A DNA stretch of 64,000 nucleotides from Antilocapra americana. Taxonomy: Eukaryota > Chordata > Mammalia > Artiodactyla > Antilocapridae. This document shows, piece after piece, positions 11,101 to 23,100 of the stretch. The notes under the pieces are model-generated. The model made no database searches, had not been told where the DNA came from, and saw only the letters and a list, made by a program, of their open reading frames with translations. Position numbers and translations under genes: made by a program. Position 1 is the first letter of the stretch. Every line of letters starts with the position of its first letter. The stretch covers positions 2,267,126 to 2,331,125 of the forward strand of contig ML661900.1 of assembly GCA_007570785.1 (NCBI GenBank), given 5' to 3'.

Positions 11101-14100
11101 ACAGAAATGCAAATAGAAAGTAAAACACAGGACCCAACCAGGTCAACAGAAACCACACAAAACATTTACAACAGGAATTTTCCCAGGGCAGTTGTCACAT
11201 TGGTGACAGAAAGGCCAAGAAGCCAACCAGTTGATGGGGAGGTGGCCCAGAGGCCAGGGCAGGAAGCCACCCCTAGGCTGGAGCAGGGGGGCCCCCAATG
11301 GCACAGACAGGAGCTGGTGCCACAGAGGAGACAGAGTCACCGGCAGAAAGTGCCCAGGAGAGAGAGGGGAGAATGGCCCTCAGCTCCCTGCCCTCCTCCA
11401 GGCTCCCCACGGTGCCTCTGCTGGCCACGCAGGGGCTGGGAGACAGCCCAGGCCTGCGGACCCAGCTGCAGGGAACAGAGAAGAGCAGGGAAGTGCAGGG
11501 AGCAGCCACGAGCAGGTGGACCAACTACCAGCATGAGCCTGGAGACAAGGACGCGATAGCCCACAGACGCAGGCCCAGCTGCAGTCAAGAGACACAGAGG
11601 TCTCGAGGAGGAGGAATGGACACAGGTCAGACACAGGAGGAGGAGGGCTGCCAGTGGGGGAGCAGGGAAAGTCCATCCAGAAGCCAACGACAGCAGAAGC
11701 CCCAGTCCGGCACAGGAAGAGATGCCCTGGGCTGCAAGGGCCAAGGGTCTGGTCCTGAGATGGGAAGTTGCAAGTGGAGCCAGAGCCCCTGCACCCTCCC
11801 AGCCCACATCATCCTACTGGCCCCTGGCTTCAGACTCCAGGAGCAGTGGACAGGAACTGTGCTGTTCAGACCTCCTGCTGCGGGCGGTGCTGGAGACCCC
11901 AGCGCTGCCCCTCTGGATCCACCACGACACTGTTCACAGGAGCCCTGTCATCCCTGCTGCTTCCGGCCAATGAGCGAGCAGGGCAGGGGCATGGATGCAG
12001 GCGGGTCTCATGTGCACTCTAATGGATTACCTTGGCTCGAGGACTCCACATTGACCTGACCAAAACTTTCTGAGAGCTGCACAGCAGGCTGGGGACTTCC
12101 CCACCACTCAAACCCCCCTCCTTTCGCTGGTCTGGGGGTTCTCCTGGCCTTTCCCAGTCCCTCCCCCTGATCCTTCATGGGTTTTCCCCTCAGTAGTCTC
12201 TGGCACATCTGCTTCTGCCTCGGCCTCTGCCTCTTGGAGAACCAGAGCTAACACACCCAGGCTCCCCAGGCACCCCTGAACTGTGGCTGAGCCAGCCAGG
12301 CAGAGTCCAGGGGAGACAGTGCTGAGCAGTGACCACAGAGCAGGTCTGCCGGCTTCCAGGGCACTGAGTGAGCCCAACCGGGCACTCACTGGCTTGTGAG
12401 CAGCCCGGCCCAGTCTGGGGGAAGCGGGGGCGGCCTGTGTGCACCTGGACATACCCAGGGAGCCTCCCTGATCAACGCTTAATTCAGGTCACATTTCAGC
12501 TCTAATTCTACAGGTTGCTGACTGAAGCACAATATTTTTAGAGTACCTGGGATCCTAAAAGAGTCTTTGTATAATAGTCTCGAGGCATGAAAACTTCCAC
12601 TATGGTAACTAGACACCAGAAGGCATCTTCTTGCTCCAGGTACAGAAGAGCCACGGCCACCAATCTACAAGCAAACAGAGAACAAGGTGAGCACCAGCCC
12701 CCTGGCCCAGACCCAGGCAGCAGGCCCATCTTCACAGAGGCCTCCACGGTGTGCTGTGCTCTCTCACACCAAAGCGACTTCTATTCTCCAAGAAAGAACA
12801 CCAAGTATTTTGTGGCAAGCAAAGCATTTCCTGGTTTGAAAAGCAAAGCTACATCCACCCTCCCTTTCTTTTGATTTTTGTTTAAAGATGATGAATGAAA
12901 TTATTTCCCAATGATCAGTCGGCCTCATTTTAAAAAATTTTTTTCATGATAAGATTTTGCTAATGCAGCTAATTCTTTGAGTTTTTTGCTCAAGTTCCAA
13001 CTAATCCTTTCACACACAAAAAATCCAGGGGTGAATACAAGGGAGAAAGAACACATGATGGTTTAAAAACAACTTTCTTGATACCAATCTACTTGAAATG
13101 GGGCTTCATGCAAATGAACCATCATGGGGGCTTTCTCAAAACACTGCATCCACAGCATGCATGTGGGCGGGAAAGGGGGCTGTGTGTATCAGCTGCTAGG
13201 TCACTCACAATGGAAACCCGGGTCCGGCTATATTTGACACTGTCACCACCGAGAGGTTAGTCACCCAGTAACTTCATCAGGTCTGGCTCGGAGCGGGGCA
13301 TTCGGGACAGAAGGATGGGAAGGAAAAGGCAGTAGAAAAACCCCTTTCTACGCACCCGAGAACTTCTGCTTGTGCATCACTTACGGAAAAGCCCTGAAAT
13401 CACGTCTCAGAGTTTGTTTTTGTTTTCTTCCTTGGATAAAATTATAATGAAATCTCAAACTAAGAGGTTAAAAAGAAAAGAAAACTGGGATGGGGATGCC
13501 TTGAGTTGGCATGAATGGGATGGAGTAGAAAGGTTAAAATGAGTAGAGATGGATAAGGAGGGAGAAACAGGATGTGCATAGCACCTGAGGACGCCACGAG
13601 AAGGGGCAGGGAGACTGAAATCCGCAGAGCCTTCCAAGACATCATTTTAAGTTAACTGATGTTCACGATGTTAGGCGTGAATCACTTAGAAAAGGCTAGT
13701 GTTCTGTTAAAGTTCTGGGTCCTCAGAATGTGTGCACAAAACAATGTAGATGGAAAAAAATCCAGTAAAATTTAGAGGTCACAACGGTGATGGTGCAGAG
13801 AAAGTCTAAATTAAATCTGGAAAGTGTCCTAATGTAGGGAAGAGCTGATTCTATACCAGTGTCAGATAAATAGGGTGCCTTTGCACCCCTAACAGGCATG
13901 CTCAAGTCCTCACCAAGATCCCTTAAGTTTCAGAAGGTCTTAGCGTTCAGGAATTTTTAGACTGAGTATGCAGTATGAACTGTCCATTTAAGCAAAACAA
14001 GGCTGCTTTGTTAGGCAATATCTTATTTACAGCCTTTTTTTTTAAAGGGGACCACTGAGGAGCAGTCGAAGTCCCTCTTACTTCCAGGGCACAAGAGGGG

Positions 14101-17100
14101 ACCCTGGCCTGACTACCACAGAGACAATGAATTCCTAGAAACCAGTGGCTTCAGGTCTTAACCAACTAACATTCCAGCTTAAAAGCTCTTCTTCCTGCAA
14201 TGCTCTCATTTCAGATGCAAAAGACAGTCAGTATCCAGAGGTCTGTATCCAGCATGGATGAGAATTAGAAAAGGCCCAAGAGCTGCCAGAATAAATGTCA
14301 GCATTCAAATCTCAATGCATGCACTTGACTTACAGGAGAACTGCTAAAGATCACACATGGAGCTTCTTCATTCTTTGTTTGTATTTCTAGCAAGCTGGAT
14401 TATCTACTTTGGGAGGGATATAAACGGACTCTAATGACAGCAGAAAGTAGAAGCTGCAGGAGTGCACCAGCTAGGTAAGAGACAGGCAGAGGTAAAAAGC
14501 AGCCACTAGCACTCAAAGTCCAATAGCAGGGAGCAGCTTCCCAGAGAACAGACCTCAGTACGTCCCGTGGCCTCATGCCAGTGCAGCTCAGCTCAGAATG
14601 AGGAGCCTGGATGGTTAAGAGAAGGTGAGAGGCTTTTCAGTGTCCTTTGCCTATGGAAGCAGGGAAGCGTGCCAGACCTGCAGAAGACTCTAGTCCAAAA
14701 GAAAACATGTTTGGGCTCTTCAAGGGCTAGGTTTTGACCAGCTGAAAAATTGTTTGGGGAAACCTCATGACTGATGAAGATCCTGTATAAACAGGGAGGG
14801 CCCTTGTCATATCTGCACTTTAAATAAATGAATGCAAACCGCAGATCAAAACCTGAGTGTAAGGACAACAGCAAAGAAACCTAAATGAGAAACCTAGTTG
14901 TTTCGAATCGTTTGGTGTTCTTAAGACTTTTCGAAAGCATGCTTATTTCTCTCAATTATTCTAGAACTGGGGATGGTGCATAATTAAGATAAGCTTTACT
15001 GCAGCTATTAATACTTCTTTCCCTTAAAAGACTGGCTTTTCTTGGCTCCCTGGGAAGGGAAGGGGGCCACCGGGCAGCCCCTGGAGCTACAAGCCATCTT
15101 AAGAACAAAGAGGAGCCCTCGGCGGGCTGGGGACCTACCTGTTGAGACCCTGGCAGTAGCCGAGGTCTGGATTCCGCCAGGAGAAGGCAAGCAGGACGCT
15201 GCGCAGCTTCTGTATGCCTTCTGAGGTGGGGCACGAGTAATGCTTGTTGTTGGGGAGAGTCCGCAGCAGGTCCAGCTCGATCTGCTTGGAGGCCGGGTTC
15301 TGTTTCTCCAGCGCCCTCTGCAGCAAAGTCTGGAAGTAACCAGGCTGAGTGCTGTCCTTGAACTTCTTGACGTGGCGGTCCACACACCACTTCCACACCT
15401 TGGAGCGGTGCTCGTGTGGGATGCCCGCTCGGACCAGGTTCTTTAATTCTGGGGAACACGTCATCTCCCTGTTCACTGTGCTTGCAAAGTAGTTTTCCCA
15501 CTTGACCCCAGTGGAGACCTCCTGGTTTTCTGTGAGGTAGAGGGTCTTCAGGTCCAATGCCCGGACTTTGGCGACCAATTTCTCTTCCTCGTCATCCTCT
15601 GGGACAGTCTTAAACCCATAAATGTCATATTCACTGTTGAGAAAAAACAAAACGAAAAGTTAAATGATGCAATCTGGCAGAAAGGTCAATGAAACATAAA
15701 AAAGAACCTAGAAATCTACTCATATGTAAATGGTACTGTGATATATGACCAGGCATTTCAATTCAGTGAGGAAATAATTAACTTCTCAATAAACAGGGTG
15801 AGAATAACTGGCTATTTGTATAGAGAAAACTGCTTTAGATCCCTTCTTGATACTACATAGGAAAAAAAATCAATTCTAGATGGTCAAAGCACTCAATGTA
15901 AAAAGCACAAAAAATACAAGCAAGACTGCAAACACAAGGCTGATAAATTTGGCTACATTAATATATTAAAACGTGTATGTATATTTATATAGCATACATA
16001 TACACATGCATAACACTTATGCTCAAAAAATACCATTTTAAAAAGTAAAAAGACAAAGGAGAAAACATTAGTAAGATACTAGGGATGAAAAAGAATTAAG
16101 GCTTTGGTAGGCAGAATAATGGCCCCCAAAGATGTCCCTGGAACCTGTGAATATGCAAGAAGAACACTGTGTGTGGAATTACAGCTATGGCACTTAAGAG
16201 AAGGAGGTTATCCTGGGTGTCCCAGGTGGGACCACAGTAACCACAGGGGTCCTTAAAGTAGAAGAGGAAGGTAGGAGAGTGGACCAGAGAGATGTGACAA
16301 AGGAAGAAGAGTCAGGGGGATGTGAAGTGGGGGAAGGCTTGGACCCACGGTTGCTGGCTTTGAAGGTGGAAGAAGGCGGCCACAAGCCAGGAAAATAGGT
16401 GGCCTCGAGGAGCTGGAAATGGCCACACCTGATGACCAGCAAGGAAACAGACAGCTAGCCCTACAACCAGAAAGAACTGTATCCTTCCAACAACTTTAGT
16501 AAGCAAGGATACAAACTGTCTCCTAGAACCTCCAGGAAGGAATGCAGCCCTGCTGATTCCCTGATTTCATCCAGCAAGACCGTGCTGGACTGCTGACTTA
16601 CAGAACTGTTAGACAGTAAATATGTATCTCAAACTTAGCAACTTAAAACAATGATGGTGATAGCAGTCACAGGAAACCAAAAGGAAGCCTTTCACACACT
16701 GCTGCTGAGTCTGTAAACCTGTAGGAGCACTCTGAAAATCAGAGCCAGCAGAGCTGAAGATAAGCCTATCCAACACTGGAGACACTCTCATGCCAACACA
16801 TGAACACACAGATACACATGCCATGATGTCTACTGCATCACAGTTTGTAAAAAGGAAAAATGGAACTACTCTCAGTGTCTACCATGAGACGAAGGAATAA
16901 AAAAGTGACATACAATGAAGCTGTGTAAGGCAGATTAAAAAAACTGCTCAGGAGCTACATAAATCCATCTGCATAATTTCAGAAAACAATGTTGAAAGAA
17001 ATAAGTCAGGGCTCGCCTCGACCCCGCAAGGTGTAGGGGAGGCGGGGGGCGGTCGCGGCCACGGCCGCGGCTTGGCCCGGGTGCTCCGCGGAGGCGGCGG

Positions 17101-20100
17101 CGGCCCAGGCTGTGGCGGGCCGCCCCCTGATTCCCGGGGGCCGCCGGCTGTGGGGGCCCCGCCGGGCTGCGCTCGCCGAGGCGGAGGGCCGGGGAAGAGC
17201 AGCCCCAGCGGCGGGCCGCCGGCTGGGGTGAGGAAGGGTGCGCGGGGGAAACAGGGAGAGCCAAGCCCGGGGGCTGCGAGGTGCCCTCTGCTGCAGGCGC
17301 CGTGCGAGTCTGATCGAAGATCGCGCCTGGTGGATCCTTTTCGAAGGAAGAAGAATAATATTTATTCCTTAAAGGGCGGAAGGCGCTTGCATCTGGGGTC
17401 CGACATTGAGATGCACGGGATTATATAGAATTTAAGCCTTCTCTCAGAAGTGTATTGGTAGTCTACGGCCATACCACCCTGAACGTGCCCGATCTCGTCT
17501 GATCTCAGAAGCTAAGCAGGGTCGGGCCTGGTTAGTACTTGGATGGGAGAAGTGAATTGGAACAGTTAAAGAAGACAGCCAACCAAAGATCATCTGAAGT
17601 TGTGACTAATTAGAGATCACTACTCAAGCATAAGGCCTCCACAAAGATGTTTGATTTCAAGGCTTGGGCTGAGTATGTTGTGGAATGGGCTGCAAAGGAC
17701 CCATATGGCTTCCTTACAACAGTTATTTTGGCTCTGACTCCACTGTTTCTAGCAAGTGCTGTTCTGTCTTGGAAATTGGCCAAGATGATTGAGGCCAGGG
17801 AAAAGGAGCAAAAGAAGAAACAAAAACGGCAGGAAAATATTGCAAAAGCTAAGCGACTAAAAAAGGATTAAAGGAATGAACAGGCTGTGCGTCCAGAGAA
17901 AAACTGTTCGGAAAATTATGCATCTTCGAAAGGACCCATTAAGGTTTCTTTTTGGATCTTATGACAGTATTACTAAATGAAGTCTGAGTCTATGGAAGAA
18001 TCATGTCAGTTCTCATCTGTACTGTAGCAACTTTCAGCTTCAGTATAGAAGTCTGTTGACAGTTACTGTAAATTGGCATTTATTATGCTACAGATTCTTA
18101 TAACTGACTTTCATTTGCCTTTTTGCAGCTTATGTATGAATACTAAAATGAAAACATCCTGTGAAGAAAAGTGGCTTAAGATTATGAACTCTATTCAAAT
18201 AATGGCTTAAAATGTGGTCCTGTTCTAGACAAAGGAGATTAAGAATGTAAAACTCAACAGTTGTTTTGAGCAGAAAAACGTGGTTTGGCTTAAAAGATAT
18301 ATGGTATATTAATTACATCTCTTATCATTATTACTTATTTCTTGGAATAGAATCATTTCTGGTTTCCTCAAAGCAAAATATTATTATTCAATGAGTACTT
18401 CTCTATTTTCTGTATTTTTCTTATTTTAGCTTTTGAGATACTGGTAATTACCAGATATTTTGCATTTTTAAAAATCTAATTTTATAAAGAATTTTCTTGT
18501 TATCTTGACTATGTAGAATACCACCTACTGGATATAATCATTTTTGTACTTATGAACACTGCCATTTCCTTAGAGATGACTTGAGTAGAGTAACACTATG
18601 ATTTAAAGCTTAAGAGTAAAAATGCCAAACCTGTAGTACCTTGGAACCAGTTTATTCTCACTTGTGCTAAGTAGAAATATGAAGTAGTTAACATGTCTTA
18701 TAAGATAATTTGCTGATTACATAGATACCACTTTTGTTTTTTATTCCATTCTTTGTTTTGATTCATGTGGTGGTGATGTCCGTTACTTTTTGATCAGACA
18801 TGTTCATGGTGAAAATTAAAATTTTAACTTTCTTTTAAGGAACTTTTAAAGAGTTATAGTTATGTCATATGTCATAAATGGTAAAGAAAGTCTTAACATT
18901 TGGAAAAATTTTGTTTGCATTGTATTAATTGGGTGAAAAAGGTATAAATTATGTCAAAATGAGAATGTTATAATTAGAAATAAAGAAGTAAAGGATATTT
19001 CCTTCAGTTAAATAGTATAATTAGAACTTTTTACTCTTTAACATGACTTTTTTAAATGCATGGTTGATAAGTTTGTTTTCAGTAATTAATAGCTTATTAA
19101 TGTTTTCCTCACCTCTAATAATGAATTTTAAGTTGCAAAAAAATGTCCAATAGCTTTAATTTAAAAATGAAACTAGATATTGAAATAAATTTGATACTTT
19201 AAAAAAAAAAAGAAATAAGTCAGAAAAAGGTACGAATATGGTAGGATTAGCATATTAAAAAGTGTCTTCAATTAGAGGTACATATTGAAGTGCTGAAAGC
19301 GGAAATGACATGTCTGGTACTTGCTTTAAGATATATCAGAAAAAAATTCTGGAGGGGAAGGATAAGAAGAAACAAGATTGGGAAAATGTTAATAATTGTT
19401 AAATTACTGGGTAACAGTTACATATGGGGGTGTCATATGAGGCTACTACTTTGAAATTCCATAAGGAAAAGTTAAAAGTAACTCAGTATACACAGTTATT
19501 GTTCTACTTATACATAAAGTTTGAAAAGATACAATGTAAACAGTAAGGTCTAAAATACATGAAGGAAAAAGACTGGTACCCTGGGGCAGATGGCTGGGCT
19601 CTGCCCTCATGGGAGTCTGTCCCTCCACCCCGCTCCCCGAACACATCAGGGCTGCACAGCGTGGGGAACCTGGCTGCCCAGACTGGGGTCCTGTCCTTGC
19701 CACTCCCTGGCTATGGGACCTGGGCAAGTCACATCACCTCCCTGACCCCACTTCTGCATTTGCTGAGGACAGAAACACCCTCCTCACTGAGTGTTAAATG
19801 TGAGCAGTGGCACAGCTCCTGGCACACAGACCTCAGGAGCTTTGTGACCACAGCACTGGTTGCGTTCCAATAGCATACGTTTTACCTGTCATCTGAGTAG
19901 CACAGACAAGGCAGGCCAGTGCTGTAAGCGCAGAGAGGGGAAAGAGTGGATCAGGCTTAGCAGGGCTTCCCCTGGGACCGGGGGGGCAGGAGAAGCCAAG
20001 CATAGTAGGGGCAGAAATAAGAGGAGACTGGACTGAGCGCATTCACAGACTTCTCCTGCCAATATTTCATGAATCTCATTTTTTAGAAACCAGGATATGA

Positions 20101-23100
20101 AGGTTCTTAATCCAAGATACATCATAGGCTGCCAGACTCCGTGATTTTCTGAAAAACATATGCAATACTATATTTACGTCCAACTGCATTTTGGAGCCAA
20201 GTGTGTCCATGGCTTGCATCAGACCCTCAGTGAGTTCTGAACCACTGGATCAGGTTACCGAAGCGTGCTTCCCTTACAGAGAAGGCCCGGTTACCCACTT
20301 AGGGGCTCCTTTGCTTTCAAACTCCTCATGAGGGCAGCTGTACCCATGGGTCTCTGGAGATTTACTCCTCAGAGGACTGGCTCCTCTTATAGCAAGACTG
20401 GCTAGCATCCACGGTGGCATAGTACATGTAAGAAAAGTCTTGAAATCAAAAGACCTAGGCTGAATCCCAGCTCTGTTACTTGATTATGACAGCAAGATTG
20501 ATGAGATTACCTGTTCTAATGATTGACAGCCACAAGCATCGAAGGAGACACGGAGAACTGTGTAAAGTTCTTGGTGAGTGGCTACTGCGGTTAAAGGCGG
20601 GCTTGAGAAACGGGTCCCACCACCCTCAGCAGTCGCGAGCACCTTTACCTGACAAGATGAGGTTTAATGAATGCTTGCTCTGGATGCTCTGGACTCTCCA
20701 CCTGCAGAGCATCCTCCAGCAGCTGGGCTATGACATCCCGAGCAGGCCCCTGTTCTTCTGAGCAAACTGGGGTCTTCATTTCTTGGAGCAGTATCAAGTA
20801 TTTGCTTTCTATCTGGCAGAGCTTGGCTTCCAGGCTAGAATACTGCAGAGAATGTGGTAGTTACCTCCATCCATACAGACACACAGGAAGAGCTATCCTC
20901 AAGTACCTCAAGCAATCAACAAATGACAAGCCCAGAACCACTAGGAAGTGACCTAGAGAGAGACTATATCCAAGGCAAGAGATGAATTTATGCCACAGGC
21001 CACTTGTCTTATCTAAATGGTCCACTGGGCCCCTTCTTCCCTTGGGGGAAGTACTGGTAATAAAGTAATAAGCACAGCAGTACTGGTAATAAGGCTTCTG
21101 CATGTCAACACATGAGTTCTGGACAGTGTTGACGTGAACAGCAGAAGCCAGGCCACATCCTCATTATTGAGGTCAAGCTGAGCAACACTTGGCACACAGG
21201 CCCCATCCAGCCACCTTATGGTATTCTAATACTTTCCTAGGATGCTGTGACCCAGCACCAGCTCCCATCTGCTACCTTATCAGACAAATAAACACATCCC
21301 TGGAAAACATGTAGGAACAAGGCCTGGGAAGATGCTCTGGGGACTGTTCAAAAGGTATATGAGGCATTTAACAGCTGCTGACACAGTGTCACTGAATTTC
21401 ATTTGATTATCACTGGAATATCTGTGATGTCTATATACTTCGAAAGTGAAGTGAAAGTCGCTCAGTCGTGTTTGACTCTTTGCGACCCCATGGCCTATAC
21501 AATGCATGGAATTCTCCAGGCCAGAATACTGGAGTGGGTAGCCTTTCCCTTCTCCAGGGGATCTTCCCAACCCAAGGATCAAACCCGTGTTTGCATCAAA
21601 CCTGCACTGCAGGTGGATCCTTTACCAGCTGAGCCAAAAGGGAAGCCCAAGAATACTGGAGTGGGTAGCCTATCCCATCTCCAGCAGATCTTCCTGACCC
21701 AGGAATTGAACTGGGGTCTTCTGCATTGCAGGTAGATTCTTTACCAACTGTGTTATCAGCATAGTCACATCTGGCTCTCACACCAACCCTATCAGATTCA
21801 GAGAAGGCATCATGTTCACCACCCCCATTTATAGATACTGTACTGACACACACAACTCAACAGCACAAATCAAAAAATCCAAACAACCTTAATTTGGGGG
21901 ACCTTAGAACTGTGTCTTTTTTTTTTTCTGTAAACTTCATTACACCTGTGAATAAAACCCACATCTCAGGGCGTTTCTATTGTCTTCATCACAAAGTGAA
22001 ATTAAACAGTGCTATCTCCATATACATTTAAAATATATTTTGGTATCAGTAACCACAACCCTTCAAGCATGGGGGTTGAACTGATTTGAAAGTATGTCCA
22101 TTTTTTAATGGTTTCTGAATCACTTCACCTCCCACCTGAGGACAGAATGTACCCACCCTGACCCACCTTTGCCATTAGATCCCTCTCTCTTCTTTCTGCA
22201 TTTCTCCGTAGAGCTGCAAGTTCCAAGATTTCCTTATTTAGAAATTTATTTTGGGTTTTGTACCCCTGTAGATTATCCTGTTGGAAAAAAAAAAGTTCAT
22301 CAACTCACACTGGTTGAATGTTGATTATCCTTTGTAATTAATATTTTGCTGCCCTACCAATAAAATAGTCCTTTCTGAAAGTGAAAGTTGCTCAGCCATG
22401 TCTGACTCTGTGCAATCCCATGGACTATACAGTCCATGGAATTCTCCAGGCCAGAATACTGGAGTGGATAGCCATTTCCTTCTCCAGGGGGTCTTCCCAA
22501 CCCAGGAATCAAACCAGGGTCTCCTACACTGCAGGTGGATTCTTTACTAGCTGAGTTACCAGGGAAGCCCAAAGGGGACGCTGTGATTAGGCCTTTCTAA
22601 GTTAGAGCAAGTTCTAAGGAACTGAAAATGATTATTAGTCACTTTCTGATTAAGCTTTATGGTCACTCTTGGCAGCAGAAGGAAAGTAGGGACCACTGCA
22701 TAATGAAGGAGACGGTGGTTCCCAGTTTGGAGATGTGGGCATCTCTGGACACATCTCTGGAGAAATAAATTTACCTAATGGTAGTGATTTTTCTCAACTG
22801 GCCTTAGGAGAAGTAAGTAGGACTTATGTCCTAAATCTATGCAAATATTTTATCTACCCACATTCACTGAGGTGGTACAAAAGGTAATGCCTTATATTCA
22901 TCTTGTTTTTTAACTAGAGAAACTGAAGAAATTTTCTGTCCATTCTCATTTTTACTTATCCAGTTTATGTAGAAAAAGCTATACATATATATAATGTTCT
23001 TAACGAAAGAATTACACTTAATAATGAATACCTATAACCTACAATGTATAGGGCACTTATGAAATTATGTTCAAATTTTTTTATGTTAAAAAATTTCAAA

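Larger units (their letters stand above)
6966..12546 (-). other. TBC1D2B intron 10
   Basis: Non-coding. Recognisable parts are a MIR (about 7408-7612), a possible L1M scrap near 8690-8830, a minus-strand Bov-tA (about 9689-9892), an old L1-like fragment near 10440-10700 and a truncated Bov-tA head at 10738-10773. Positions 10800-12450 are GC-rich with few stops in any frame. I see no gene there. Confidence 0.8.
17010..19208 (+). mobile_element. SMIM15: Processed retrocopy of SMIM15 with CpG-rich and 5S-rRNA-containing 5' part
   Basis: An intron-less 2.2-kb insertion lies between 15-bp target-site duplications. In order it holds a CpG-rich segment (about 17010-17345), a transitional segment (to 17460), 5S rRNA nucleotides 1-90 (17461-17550), the SMIM15 5' UTR (from about 17551), an intact CDS (17647-17871), a 3' UTR of about 1.3 kb, AATAAA (19184-19189) and a poly(A) tract (from 19201). 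It lies in TBC1D2B intron 8, antisense to the host. The poly(A), lack of introns and duplicated target site show L1-type mobilisation. Confidence 0.9.
15634..20648 (-). other. TBC1D2B intron 8 (hosts SMIM15 retrocopy)
   Basis: Non-coding for the host gene. It holds an MaLR-like LTR (about 16105-16620), an old L1 tail (about 16630-16994, continuing after 19224), the SMIM15 retrocopy (17010-19208), and MIR-like SINEs near 19690-19835 and 20410-20560. Confidence 0.85.

Noticed and set aside
11298..12059. 253-codon plus-strand ORF in intron 10
   Set aside because: It lies in a GC-rich stretch where several frames on both strands are open together. The translated sequence is Gln/Ser/Arg/Pro-rich with no recognisable domain and no supporting context.
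12180..12253. Possible MaLR LTR end ('ctgcctcttggagaaccaga' then gctaacacac)
   Set aside because: Only the last few tens of bases look right and the upstream part could not be followed, so it is not listed as a feature.
17072..17428. 118-codon ORF in the CpG-rich segment of the SMIM15 retrocopy
   Set aside because: Gly/Pro/Arg-rich translation typical of CpG-island DNA read as protein. It runs into non-coding transitional sequence.
17461..17550. Functional 5S rRNA gene
   Set aside because: It lacks the last third of 5S and part of the box C promoter element, and it lies inside a retrocopy.
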